A stretch of 64,000 nt of DNA. Source: Ectobius pallidus (Eukaryota; Arthropoda; Insecta; Blattodea; Ectobiidae). Shown here piece after piece: positions 47,481-58,225 of the stretch. The stretch is taken from contig CAXKWD010000007.1 of assembly GCA_964059195.1 (NCBI GenBank), forward strand, positions 682,001 through 746,000. The letters are read 5' to 3'. Position numbers and translations under genes: made by a program. Position 1 is the stretch's first letter. Every line of letters starts with the position of its first letter. Below the pieces are notes generated by a model, which ran no database searches, was not told the origin of the DNA, and saw only the letters and a list, made by a program, of their open reading frames with translations.

Positions 47481-48504
47481 CTTGAGACTTTGAGAGTATC
47501 AGCTGAATACTGCCCTGTATTTAAAATAAAATCAATTCAGTTCATGTTCATGTTAATATCATACTAAAATTAATTCATTTCTTGTTGTCAAATTCGTTGG
47601 TTTCAAGAAAAGATCAACGATTTGACCAACTCCGTAAGCTGCCATCCGTCGTAGAAGGCAAGAACTACAATAAGCAGCATGCAGCAGATACGAAGGACAG
47701 TGCGAACGTCTGTTTGAGTGAATCTGAAATCTCAAAATTTAAACATTTAGACTAATGGTCGAACAAAAACAGTCGTATGCACTAGCAATTAAGAAACTCT
47801 TAACAAAATATTCATAAACGTCATTATGGGCTTCTGCAGCCTAGCAAAGAACTTAATGTGCACAGTAATGAAGTGCTTTGTATGATTCGGTCCGTACTGA
47901 ATCTAATGAATATTCCGCAACTCAATTAGCCAATCTGTTTGAAAATGTATCTCTTTTCCTAACGTTTGTGCCTGGCAAAAACTTGATTCGTTAACTACGT
48001 TAGTAAAGTGTGCTCAATTCTATCAGGATTTAACTTCTCTTAATTATTCTTCCCTACGTTTAGGATATCGCTTGCCTTTCCATCTCAATATAATGTAATG
48101 TGTATCCTGATTTAAATTGAAATAACCAAATCACCGCACACATACTGTAAATTAAAAGGGATGGACTGGTAATGATAGCTAACTGCGAGGCTATCTGTGA
48201 CGGCCGGTTAAATGGACTAATCACACCCGGACACAGTAGAGGCGTGTTTCTACTGTTTCCAATTGTTGTAAATACAACTGGTACATTATTGCCGAATGCT
48301 GATACCCCAGAATGTCGATATTGTCCCGTCTAATAATTTACCCAATTAATCGCAAATATTCCCTCATATATTTGATTTCATCGTTCCATAATTTGTAAAA
48401 TAAACAAGATTGATGTCCCATTAGTGGTCACGACGAGGGGCCTGTGTACTGAACAAGCTACAATAACTACATAGAGAATTAATTCTTGGTCCTCATTCAG
48501 AATT
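47481..48504. other. Unassigned sequence
   Basis: No recognised coding region, repeat or element ends. Confidence 0.5.
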
Positions 48505-49670
48505 TTAAGTGCCAGTATGGTACTTTATGAGATTGTGTGGGGGACGAAAAAATGTCTGTCCCTCTGTCTGTCTGTCCGTGTGTCTGTATGCGCCATAACT
48601 CAAATACGCTTTTTTGGATTTTCATGAAACTTAGAAAACACATTTACAATGTCCATAGGAAGAACCCTGTTGATATTGAACCAAATCGGTTCACCGGTAC
48701 CGGAGTAATGCCCAATTTAGTACCTATTTTAATAGATTACATTAGAAAGGCGTCATAACTCAAATACGCTGTATCGTATTTCCATTAAACTTGGTATACG
48801 CATTTACGACGCATTGAATTTGAACCTAATCTGTTGACCGCTACCGGAGTAAAACCCAATTTAGTGTAGACTATAGCTTAAAGGCGCAATAACGGAAATA
48901 CGCTTTATCGGATTCTTATGAAAGTTCGTATACGCATTTATAATGTCCATGCACTGACGTCTTCTGATATTCGACCAAATCGGTTGGCCAGTACCGGAAT
49001 AATGCCCAATTTAGTGCCTTTTATGTTAATATATAAGAAGTCGCGGTAACTCAAATATGCTTTATTGGATTTTCCTGAAACTTTGTATACCCATGTATAA
49101 TGTACATGGAAAGACGTCTACTGATATTGGACCAAATCGGTAGACCGCTACCGGAGTAAAACCCAATTTAATGTCTATTTTAAAGACGCGGTAACTCAAA
49201 TACGCTTTACCGGATTTTTATGAAACTTTGTATAAACATTTATAATGTCCATGGGAATACGTCTATTGATATTGGATAAAACGGTTGACCTGTTTCTTAG
49301 TAATGCTCAATTTAGTGCCTATTTTATGGTAATATACGTATTCGAAAGAATTTATGAAATGGAAATCAGTTATCATGACAACATAGTCTATTGTTTTATT
49401 GTGATCTTATAAGGCTTTGGAAATTACAGTTAGCTATGACAAATAACACTATTGCTTTACATGCGCTTATCCAACTAGACCATTAAACTGACCCAGGTGG
49501 CCGAGATGGTAACGTCCTGGCCTCACATTCTGGCGTTCCATGGTTCAAATTCCGAAACCGGCCAATTTGACTTTTTTTTTTTGGTATTTTGCATATCATA
49601 ACTTATTAATAAAAAACATAGTGGCACTTTGTTACATCAGTTTACCTCATTTTATTATGTAATATCTCTA
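48505..49670 (+). repeat. tRNA-module dispersed repeat with five tandem subunits
   Basis: It opens with AAGTGCCAGTATGGTA and a (CTGTCTGTCTGTCCGTG) run. Five tandem units of about 130-160 bp follow, beginning near 48593, 48754, 48886, 49036 and 49188, each with a CAAATACGCTTTAYCGGATT-like start and an ACCGGAGTAATGCCCAATTT-like end. Then come the same link and tRNA-like module as at 41265 (here 49492-49555, GGTGGCCGAGATGGTAACG and GGTTCAAATTCC) and the GGCACTTTGTTAC tail. The 73-residue frame at 48537 is accidental. Confidence 0.8.
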
Positions 49671-50157
49671 TTCTCTTTAGTATATATATATTTTTTTTGT
49701 CTGGGCCTTTCTTTGGGCTAAGGTTTTACTCCACTTTCTAGTTTATTTGCTGTTGTATTTATGTTCTCATTGTTTTTAAAAATAAAATTCACCTCCTTAT
49801 ATATAGCTTATATAGCTTAGTCTTACCTTTCCAGTTGATTTCTTAAAGTAATTGATTTGAACCAGAATTATCTACACAATTTAAATATTGCTTTGATAGC
49901 AGCATGTCCGGTGTTTGATACTTTTTCAGAGTGTAGGGTTTGATGCAACTTACACTGTCATTCCATCCTGTTCCTCACAGTAATATCTGAATACGTCTAT
50001 TAAAGCTGTCTAACTTGAATTCGGTACTTACATACCTGCACTCAGTGCTTTAGTTGGAAAATATTTTATGGGGGTACTCACCTTCCATAGAACGCATATC
50101 TATTGCGAATTTAATAGTGTTAGTCATTATTAACAAATACACTCTCGTGAATTGGAC

Positions 50158-50161
50158 ATTT
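50158..50161. repeat. Gypsy target-site duplication ATTT (left)
   Basis: ATTT precedes the 5' LTR and recurs at 61252-61255 directly after the 3' LTR. Four bp is usual for Ty3/Gypsy integrases. Confidence 0.85.
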
Positions 50162-53100
50162 TGTAACGACGCAAATAGCGACGTGCATAATCAACGATAG
50201 GAGACCATTCCTAAACAAAGGAAGGGTTGGGGGACCGCAACTAATCGATATTGAACATTTTTATGATTATCGATACTGCCCTGAATTTTATTTGAATTAC
50301 AGAAAAGGAGAGGTGCGCATGCGTCGACGGTGAATCGACGAGGCAGACGTGCGGAACCTGAAAGACGGTTAGGAGTACGTGCCTGACCACGAGAGAGAGA
50401 AGTTGAAAAGGCAGAAGGGAGAAGACGAGATTGGGATGTGTGACAGCGGTAGAGGCGTTCTGGCATAATGGTGTGTCAGACTTTCATCTAAAGGAAATTC
50501 TGGTTGTGAACTTCCTTGACACGGCTATATGGAGATAGTCATTAATCAGCAGAATACACCAAGTCGGCCAGTACGAGACACCGCTACAGCGAACACCAGC
50601 TGTGAGAGTGAGTCGTGACTGCTCGCTCTGAATAAGAGCAGATATGGACATCAGGAAGTAATGGAAGACAACTCAGGATCGGAGGATAAGTTGGACATCA
50701 CTGGTTGAGTATAAGCGTCTAGACTTTTTTCTTATTGTTTGGGGAGTGAGAAAATTGAGATATCCCTTTTTTTTTAAGGATGGTTTCTAAGTCATGTATG
50801 GCGATTAGACACCGTATGGAATAATAGAATAGAATAGAATAGAAACATAGAAGTGAGAATTCTAGAAGTAAAGTGATGAAATCCAGTAATCCAACTATTT
50901 TCTATTTCTGGTCTAAATTAATTATAAAAGAGCAGTCTAGAGCCTAACAACTGAATGCCATAGATATATCTCTTCACTTTAAGTTTTTTTGGGTGATTGT
51001 TCCACGAATGAATACATAGCTAGGGGCAATTGGTGATGCTCATAGAAACTTTGTTATTTTTGAGACAGGACGCGAGGGGAGTAAGGAAGAAAAGTAATTA
51101 AGGGGCATGCTTAGTACTTCTTACGAGGGCCCCTCCCTCTTGGGTTTCTTTCAGGTGACGGGTGACTATCTATAAATAGATTTCATGCTGGCCTGTAATG
51201 TTAAGTTATGTTTTTTTATAGAGATTTATCTACAAGCGAAGGTGTATGGAATATGGTAGAGGGGGATAAGAAGTGGAAAGATTGAAGGGCAAAAGAAGGC
51301 CTACGAGTGGTAGTGCATTAGGTGTGTACCATTGGAAAATTTACATGTTAGGGTAGAAGTAGAAGTCACTAAAGGGGTTATAGAGAAGCTTACTAATCTG
51401 GGCGTGAATTAGTTTCAGTTAGAATTCTAGGGAATTTAGAAACAAAATAAGATTGGGTGCCCATGCTAAAGAGTAGTAACGTAAGAAGTAGGAAAACTAG
51501 AATAACCACCGAGTGAATTAAATCAATGGTATAAGCTGAAGGGAACTCTACTTAAAGAGAGAAAGGGGTTAAAAGATAATAGCTGATGACTGGTCAGGTT
51601 AGAAAGAGGAGAGTGAGTTGAAAGATAACAACAAATGATTGGTTAGGTTAGAAAGAGGAGAATAGGAAATTGCGAGTAGTGTACTGATGATAAGTAGTTT
51701 ATTAGCAAGTACTAGAGATTGTAAGGGTGAGGTGAGGGAACGCCGGAAGTATCCCGAATCAAACAAATAAAATCTGGTAGTAGGCAAGGCCTATACCAGT
51801 ACATATAAAGAAAAGAAATTTATGAGAGATTGTGAAAGCCATCGATGTTGGAGGCGAACAACGGCCCCACGTGCCTCTAGGAGAGAGTGTCAGGGACCTC
51901 TGACGTCGATTTACAAAATTGTATTTTTGTTTGCGGCCCATTAATATTTTCCCGGTTGCAGGAGAGGAGTCAGATTGTTTGTAACTCAAGATCTAGACGT
52001 CGCTCCTGTATCGGTGGTCTATCGCCACAGTCACTCTGTGGGTATAGGCCTAAACTTCTATTTCTTTCTTCATGAGACTGTCTTTTCTATCTATCTTTAA
52101 ATACAATTCTTCATGGACTAAGCTGACAAATAGACTAATATAGGAGACATAGGTGGGATTATTGAGTGTAATCTGTAGAGTAAGGACTGGATTATGAATT
52201 GAAAACCTTTATTTATTCAAGAGAAAAAAAAAACACCCAGTATAATATATATATTGAGCTATCCTGAAGTTGCAAATGTAAATGACTGCACAAGTCAGTA
52301 GTAAATTAGAAGAATAATACAAAACGTTCTAGTAGATACCTGAAAAACAAAGAAAGAAAATTAAAGTAATTAATTAAGGATTTGTTATTGTTGAACAGAG
52401 AACGTACTTATATAGTTAAAATTGGGTATACTAACCTTGAATAATCAAATATTATCCTACCAATAAAAATGTTGAATGGTTAATGTAGTGTAAATGTAAT
52501 TTGTTGTATATAAGATTGTTATTGTTGAAAAAAAAAAGAAAAAAAAAAAATAATATATTAAATAAATTATGGTTATTGTTATGCAAAGTAAATTAACGTG
52601 AAGTTCAGATTTTTGACCCTTATCCTTATAATGGTTTGAGAGTAGCTGGTTTTTGTGCTAAGTTACATACTTTGGTAGTGAGTATTGAAAAAAGGAGAAA
52701 AAGAAGAAGCAAAATAATAAAAGAAAGATAAATCCGAACCCAACTCCCGTCTCCACTGTTATTTAAAAGCTAGTCGAGGGGCATGTAGGTACATAGCCTG
52801 TGTATCTATAATTTAATTTGTGTCTGGGCTGATACATAACAAAAAGAAAAGAGGAAGCGTATTGATGATGGCGCCCGTTAATATAAATTTTCATCAATAT
52901 TATCAAGACTGGGTAAATTGTTAAAAGAGAGAGAAAGTAGACTGAGAGTAGGAAGTTTGCAATCACCCGGTGTCAAAGGTAGTTGTACTGAACGTTGGAA
53001 TGTGGACTATGCAGGCAGTGTTATGATGACACGACAGGTGCATGAGTGACCTTGTTTTGTAGGAGTTCAGTAAACTTATATACTACGATTAAGAATAATC

Positions 53101-53187
53101 ACATATTAGTCGTCACAGAATTTTGGCGAAGATTTAATCCAAGAAGTTAAGGAACTTTATAGCATAAAGTAAGAAAAGCCCGTCACA
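50162..53187 (+). repeat. 5' LTR (3,026 bp)
   Basis: Starts TGTAACGACG and ends CCCGTCACA. It should contain promoter and polyadenylation signals: TATATAAG occurs at about 52508 and AATAAA near 52560, both unproven. It includes a short (AATAG)n run at 50820-50843 and A-rich stretches. The frames of 61-91 residues inside recur in the 3' LTR merely because the copies are identical, and show no known domain. Three kb is long for a Gypsy LTR. Confidence 0.95.
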
Positions 53188-53192
53188 TATTT

Positions 53193-53210
53193 TGGCGCCC
53201 AACGTGGGGC
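53193..53210 (+). promoter_or_regulatory. Primer binding site, tRNA-Lys type
   Basis: TGGCGCCCAACGTGGGGC starts 5 nt after the LTR. It is the sequence known as the tRNA-Lys(1,2) primer site in retroviruses, so minus-strand DNA synthesis is probably primed by tRNA-Lys. Confidence 0.9.
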
Positions 53211-53314
53211 GATAGTTTGTTAATTTGTAACGTGTGGGGCGATAGTTTGTTAATTTATGACCAAAATATCGTGAAGTTCAGTCTTCACATATTTTGTCGC
53301 CCATATCGTGGGGC
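53205..53314 (+). repeat. Partial duplications of the LTR/PBS junction in the leader
   Basis: GTGGGGCGATAGTTTGTTAA occurs at 53205 and again at 53235 (30-bp period). A diverged copy of the junction itself, TCACATATTTTG followed by TCGCCC and CGTGGGGC, ends at 53314. The last resembles a second, defective primer site. The gag ATG lies about 270 bp downstream. Confidence 0.85.
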
Positions 53315-53585
53315 TGAGTAGTGTTAAAATAAAACAGTATTGCTAATTGTTGCAACTTAATTTAGTTAAAATTGTTAAAAAAAAAAAAAAAAAGAATTTT
53401 GGGAGTTAGGTTAGTATAACTGAAATTTATTCTCAAAAAAAAAAATAAATAATAATAATAACATATTTTTGGGAAAAGAATAATGACTATTGACAAGTAA
53501 GGACTTCTATAGATGACTAAGACAGACGACTGAACTATTGTGTGTTCTAATCTTTTTTTTTCAGTGGTATTGTTAATATATAAAT

Positions 53586-54950
53586 ATGGCTACTTATGTT
53601 GATCCGTATGCACAAATAAGAGCAGCTGAGCTAACCCAAGCTATTAGGAAGTTGAGGAAGGCGGATTTAGAGGCAGAATGTGATAGAGTAAAGTTACCGA
53701 CCACAGGTACAAGGGATGAGTTAAGACAACGCTTGTTAGATTATGCCCGTAAGAACCCTCAGTCATTTCAAGTGTTAATTACGGCTTTTGCTCTGAGTCA
53801 GGAAGTTTTGGAAGAAGATTTAGTTGAACATAATATAACGGTTCCACAAGATTCATATGGAGATGTAGTGTATACGTGGGTTAAGTTAATGCGTAGGAAG
53901 GCCATGGCGGTAGCTGATTCGGAAGAAGTTGTACCAGTAGTACCGTCGTTTACAATTCAGTTAGAGCCACATAAACCAAATACTTTGGATCTGGTTCGTA
54001 AATGGAACATTAAATTCAAACCTGGGGATAGTATTTACTTATTTTTGGAGAGATTGGAAGATTTAAAACAAAGTTCTAAGTTACAGGGTGTAGAGTTATT
54101 GTCAGTATTACCCGAAATTTTACAAGATTCAGCTTTACTTTGGTACAGGAACAGATTAACAGATTGGCCTACATGGGAAGCTTTTTTGAAAGAATTTAGA
54201 GAATATTATTTGCCTATTGATGAGGAAGACTCGCTTTTGGATGAGATTAGACAGAGAACGCAAGGTCCCAAAGAATCGATTTTTGATTTTGTTAATGCTA
54301 TTCAAACGTTAATGAGGAGGCTGAGTACTCCAATGAGTCCTCAACAAATGATGAAGACTGTTATCAAAAATTTGCGTCCTGATGTAAAATTGTACCTTAG
54401 ACCTGCAGAGATTCAAACTATAACAGATTTAATACGTGTAGGTAGACAGTATGAACAAATATTGTTAGATTCTGAGAGATATATTCCTCCTCCAACGCAG
54501 GTTAGAGCTACAATTAAAGAAACGGCTTATAAACCTCAGAGACAAGTTGTTATACCTTCAGTTCATACAGCGCTAGGAATTCAGGGAAAACAGGAACTTC
54601 CATCGTCCGAGTTACAAAAGAAACCCAATGTTAGTTTTTCTGCAAAGACGTGGGATAAGGAACGGAATTCAAGTCCTGTAAATGATTCTAGAATGGTTAA
54701 AGTAATAGAAAATAAAGAGAGACAGGATGAGTCGAGGGATAATGGTAAAAACACCACCTTACGTTTTTCAAATAATCAGCGATGTTGGAATTGTGATAAA
54801 ACAGGACATAGGCAGTTCGAGTGTAAGGCACCTCGTAGAGTTACTCCACGCGCTACGATTAAATGTTATAATTGTAATAAGCTTGGACATAGGTCTATTG
54901 ATTGTAGGATGCCCCAAGAAAGAAAAGTTAGGCCTACAAATCCCTTATGA
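53586..54950 (+). CDS. gag: Gag polyprotein
   Basis: 454 residues. The structural protein packages the element RNA into virus-like particles. Residues about 20-53 form a SAP-like motif (LRKADLEAECDRVKL, then GTRDELRQRLL), unexpected at this place. A Gag capsid region at about 140-290 shows LLWYRNRLTDWPTWEAFLKEF, as in retrotransposon Gag families. Two CCHC zinc knuckles, C400-C413 and C427-C440, both C-x2-C-x4-H-x4-C, form the nucleocapsid part. The ATG at 53586 is the first in frame. The frame ends at TGA 54948-54950, and pol continues in the same frame. Confidence 0.93.
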   Translation: MATYVDPYAQIRAAELTQAIRKLRKADLEAECDRVKLPTTGTRDELRQRLLDYARKNPQSFQVLITAFALSQEVLEEDLVEHNITVPQDSYGDVVYTWVKLMRRKAMAVADSEEVVPVVPSFTIQLEPHKPNTLDLVRKWNIKFKPGDSIYLFLERLEDLKQSSKLQGVELLSVLPEILQDSALLWYRNRLTDWPTWEAFLKEFREYYLPIDEEDSLLDEIRQRTQGPKESIFDFVNAIQTLMRRLSTPMSPQQMMKTVIKNLRPDVKLYLRPAEIQTITDLIRVGRQYEQILLDSERYIPPPTQVRATIKETAYKPQRQVVIPSVHTALGIQGKQELPSSELQKKPNVSFSAKTWDKERNSSPVNDSRMVKVIENKERQDESRDNGKNTTLRFSNNQRCWNCDKTGHRQFECKAPRRVTPRATIKCYNCNKLGHRSIDCRMPQERKVRPTNPL

Positions 54951-54956
54951 CAATTA
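54948..54956 (+). promoter_or_regulatory. Putative stop-codon readthrough site between gag and pol
   Basis: TGA is followed directly by CAATTA, which fits the CAR-YYA context that promotes readthrough in tobamovirus-like mRNAs. The frame downstream is open without interruption through pol, and pol has no start codon with an obvious leader of its own. So a fraction of ribosomes passing the UGA would make Gag-Pol. No downstream pseudoknot was verified. Confidence 0.7.
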
Positions 54957-54974
54957 ACTAAAAATCAGGCTTGT

Positions 54975-57900
54975 GTGATGTTAAATATAAATCCTACAGA
55001 TTTAGTTAATGGAGATAGATGTTTTGTTGAAATTTTGCTGGAGGATATTACATTTATTGCTTTAATAGATTCCGGTTCAGATAAAACTTATGTGGGAGAG
55101 AAGGGTGATTTTTTGTGTAAAATGTTAGATTTAGCAGTAGAAGAATCTGAAGTTAGGGTGGTGCAATTAGCAGATAAAACTTATAGTTCTATAACAGGAG
55201 AGAGAACTTTTGAGATGAAATTGCAGGACAGGATCTTTCAGATAAAATGTAAAATTATGCCAAATTTAGCAGTAGATATGATTCTGGGCATGGACGTTTT
55301 GAAACAAATTGGGTTAGTAGTAGATTTGCAAGATGGGACTTGGTATTTCAAAGATGAACCAGCAAAAATTTTTCAATTTGTTAAGGCTATAGATTTAAAA
55401 GAAGAAGATCAACTACATAATATTCTTACTTTACCTACACCTCAGGAAAGGGACAGATTGAATATGTTTTTGGAAAATCAGTTACAGAAATTTGATCAGT
55501 GTACTGGACTTACCAATCTGATTTCTCATGTTATTGATACAGGCGATGCAAAACCTATAAAACAAAGATATTATCCAGTATCACCCATTTTGGAAAAAGT
55601 TATACACGCGGAAATAGATAAAATGTTATTGGAAAAAGTTATAGAGCCTTCAAATTCACCTTGGTCGTCTCCGGTAGTTATGGTAAAGAAACCAGATAGA
55701 ACATGGAGGTTCTGCGTAGATTTCAGAAAAGTAAACAATTGTACTAAAAGAGATAGTTATCCTTTGCCATACATTGAACATGTTTTGAGTAAATTACGAC
55801 ATGCTAGGTATATCAGTACAATAGATTTGAAAAATGGGTATTGGCAAGTTCCATTAGATGAAGCAAGTAAAGAAAAAACAGCATTTACCGTACCTGGTAG
55901 AGGATTGTATCAGTTTCGAGTTATGCCTTTTGGAATCCATAACGCACCAGCCTCGTTTCAAAGATTAGTTGATACTATATTAAGAGAAGAGATAGGAGAG
56001 AAATGCTTTTGTTATTTGGATGATATAGTACTTATTAGCGAGACATTTGAAGAACATTTGTCCTTGTTAGAAAAAGTTTTAGAGAAATTAAGAAAAGCTA
56101 ACCTGAAAATTAATAGGGAAAAATCAAAATTTTGTAGAAGTGAATTAAAATATTTGGGTCATATCATTACTCCATTAGGAATTGCTGTAGATTCAGATAA
56201 AATCTCGTGTATCCTTGAGTATCCAGCCCCTACAAAAGTCAAGGAAGTACGAGCATTTTTAGGATTGGCTTCTTGGTACCGACGATTCATTCCATTTTTT
56301 TCTGAAGTTGTAAAGCCCCTCACTGCACTTCTGAAAAAGAATCAGAGATGGCGTTGGACTAAGGAATGTCAGGAATCTTTTGATGAATTAAAATCGAAAT
56401 TATCTAGTAGTCCTATATTAACTTGTCCAGATTATACTAAACCCCTAGTGTTACAGACCGACGCTAGTTTTTCAGGACTAGGAGCAGCATTAATTCAGAC
56501 AGGAGAGGAAGGAGAGGAAAAAGTAATAGCTTATGCTAGTAGAACTTTAACGGTAGGCGAGCAAAAATGGGCAATAGTTGAGAAGGAATTGTTAGCTATA
56601 TTGTGGGCAGTTCAAAAGTTTCGTCCTTATTTGGAAGGTTATCATTTTAAAGTATATACTGATCACTTTGCTCTGAAATGGTTAAATACATTACAGAATC
56701 CGACTGGACGATTAGCTAGGTGGAGTTTATTGCTCCAGGAGTATGATTTTGAAGTAATACATAGGCCTGGTAGATTACAAAAAGTTCCGGATGCTTTATC
56801 TAGAATACACGAAGGGAAAGTTCAAGAGAAAACGGTAGAGGAAGAATTTTGCCTCTTGTTGACTGATAACTCTGAAGTAGTGGAATGGGAAAATATACAA
56901 GATGCTTGGTATATTAAGCGGAAAGAGCAAGTACAAAGTAAACCTAAATTTTGGCCAGATTGGAAGGTCGTAGATGAGAAGTTGTACCATTTAAGATTAG
57001 ATCAGTTAGAACAAACTTTAGAGGGAACAGTGAATAGGTGGAAATTAGTTATTCCGCAAGATTATAGGATTAAAGTATTACAGGAATGTCATGATGCACC
57101 TACTGCAGGACATATGGGGATAGCTAAAACTTTCTTTAGAATAGCAAACAAGTATTATTGGCCGGGAATGTTTAGAGATGTTGCTAAGTATGTTACTGCT
57201 TGTGAAATATGTCAGAGACAGAAAGTGTTACAGACGGCTCAAGCAGGACCAATGCATTTTTACCAGAAAGAGAAACCTTGGATGACTGTAGCTACTGATT
57301 TGTTGGGACCTTACCCACGTTCCAAAAAAGGGAACCGATACATTGTAGTATTTCAGGACACCTTTACCAAATATGTAGAATGTAAAGCGTTAAGGAAAGC
57401 AACCAGTAGAGCAGTTACGGAAGCATTTTATGAATTGATTATCCTTAAATGGGGAATTCCGGGATATTTGCTGATGGATAATGGACCGCAATATACTAGT
57501 AAATTAATGCGAGAGATAGCTAAAGCTTTTAATATAACTCCTTGTTATTTACCTGTATATTCGCCACAAGGAAATCCAGTAGAAAGAGTCAATAGAGTAT
57601 TGAAAACAATGATTTCTAGTTATATTCAAAAGGATCAGACAGTTTGGGACGTGTATTTGAGAGAATTTAATTTTGCTATAAATACGGCTAAGCATAGTTC
57701 CACTGGATGCACTCCTTATATGCTAAATTATGGGAAGGAGCCTGAAATTATCAGTAGGATTGAAAAGGTGGAAAACCAACCGATTCATAAAGAAATTCCA
57801 AAAATTTGGGTGGAGAGACTCAATAAATTGAAAACGGTACGTTTAATGGTTAGACATAACTTAGAAACCGCCTATAAGAATTCGAGTCATTATTATAATC

Positions 57901-58127
57901 TTCGGAGGAGAGAGATGAAATTTCGTCCAGGAGATCTAGTGTTAAGAAGAAACTTTAAATTAAGTGATGCCTCACAAGCTTATACAGCAGGTTTAAGTGC
58001 AAAGTTTGTCGGGCCCTATATTATAAAGAAAAAGTTCAGTGAAAATAGCTACGAACTGACAAACCGTTTTGGTAAAAAGTTGGGGAAGTGGCACGTCAAA
58101 GACTTGAAACCCTTTGTTCCTGGATAA
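54975..58127 (+). CDS. pol: Pol polyprotein (protease, RT, RNase H, integrase)
   Basis: About 1,050 residues as counted from the GTG at 54975, in frame with gag. The first ATG is at 54978, but translation probably comes by readthrough. Aspartic protease: DSGS at 32-35 and ILGMD near 101. RT: D284 in TIDLKNGYWQV and YLDD at 347-350. RNase H: D496 in QTDASFSG, EKELLA, then D563 in YTDHFAL. Integrase: HHCC zinc finger from H706 to about C746, catalytic D775, D835 and E870 with 34 residues between the last two, then a GPY/F-type C-terminal module (KFVGPYIIKK). All catalytic residues are present. No chromodomain recognised. The clade within Gypsy is not assigned. Confidence 0.96.
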   Translation: MMLNINPTDLVNGDRCFVEILLEDITFIALIDSGSDKTYVGEKGDFLCKMLDLAVEESEVRVVQLADKTYSSITGERTFEMKLQDRIFQIKCKIMPNLAVDMILGMDVLKQIGLVVDLQDGTWYFKDEPAKIFQFVKAIDLKEEDQLHNILTLPTPQERDRLNMFLENQLQKFDQCTGLTNLISHVIDTGDAKPIKQRYYPVSPILEKVIHAEIDKMLLEKVIEPSNSPWSSPVVMVKKPDRTWRFCVDFRKVNNCTKRDSYPLPYIEHVLSKLRHARYISTIDLKNGYWQVPLDEASKEKTAFTVPGRGLYQFRVMPFGIHNAPASFQRLVDTILREEIGEKCFCYLDDIVLISETFEEHLSLLEKVLEKLRKANLKINREKSKFCRSELKYLGHIITPLGIAVDSDKISCILEYPAPTKVKEVRAFLGLASWYRRFIPFFSEVVKPLTALLKKNQRWRWTKECQESFDELKSKLSSSPILTCPDYTKPLVLQTDASFSGLGAALIQTGEEGEEKVIAYASRTLTVGEQKWAIVEKELLAILWAVQKFRPYLEGYHFKVYTDHFALKWLNTLQNPTGRLARWSLLLQEYDFEVIHRPGRLQKVPDALSRIHEGKVQEKTVEEEFCLLLTDNSEVVEWENIQDAWYIKRKEQVQSKPKFWPDWKVVDEKLYHLRLDQLEQTLEGTVNRWKLVIPQDYRIKVLQECHDAPTAGHMGIAKTFFRIANKYYWPGMFRDVAKYVTACEICQRQKVLQTAQAGPMHFYQKEKPWMTVATDLLGPYPRSKKGNRYIVVFQDTFTKYVECKALRKATSRAVTEAFYELIILKWGIPGYLLMDNGPQYTSKLMREIAKAFNITPCYLPVYSPQGNPVERVNRVLKTMISSYIQKDQTVWDVYLREFNFAINTAKHSSTGCTPYMLNYGKEPEIISRIEKVENQPIHKEIPKIWVERLNKLKTVRLMVRHNLETAYKNSSHYYNLRRREMKFRPGDLVLRRNFKLSDASQAYTAGLSAKFVGPYIIKKKFSENSYELTNRFGKKLGKWHVKDLKPFVPG

Positions 58128-58215
58128 ACATTCTTTAAGGCTGGTAAAAGAGACACGCACAAAAAAAAAAAAAATGAATGTGACCTGTGTCAACATTATT
58201 TTTTTTATGGTGAGT
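58128..58215 (+). other. Gypsy 3' non-coding segment
   Basis: Holds an A13 run and a T-rich stretch between the pol stop and the polypurine tract. Too short for an env gene. Confidence 0.8.
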
Positions 58216-58225
58216 GAGGGAAGAA
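58216..58225 (+). promoter_or_regulatory. Polypurine tract
   Basis: GAGGGAAGAA directly precedes the TG of the 3' LTR, the usual position of the plus-strand primer. Confidence 0.82.

Noticed and set aside
50191..53000. Short frames in the Gypsy LTR (91, 62, 76, 62 and 67 residues) as genes
   Set aside because: They recur in the other LTR only because the LTRs are identical; no known domains and no consistent coding signal.
58128..58225. env gene after pol
   Set aside because: Only 98 bp lie between the pol stop and the 3' LTR.
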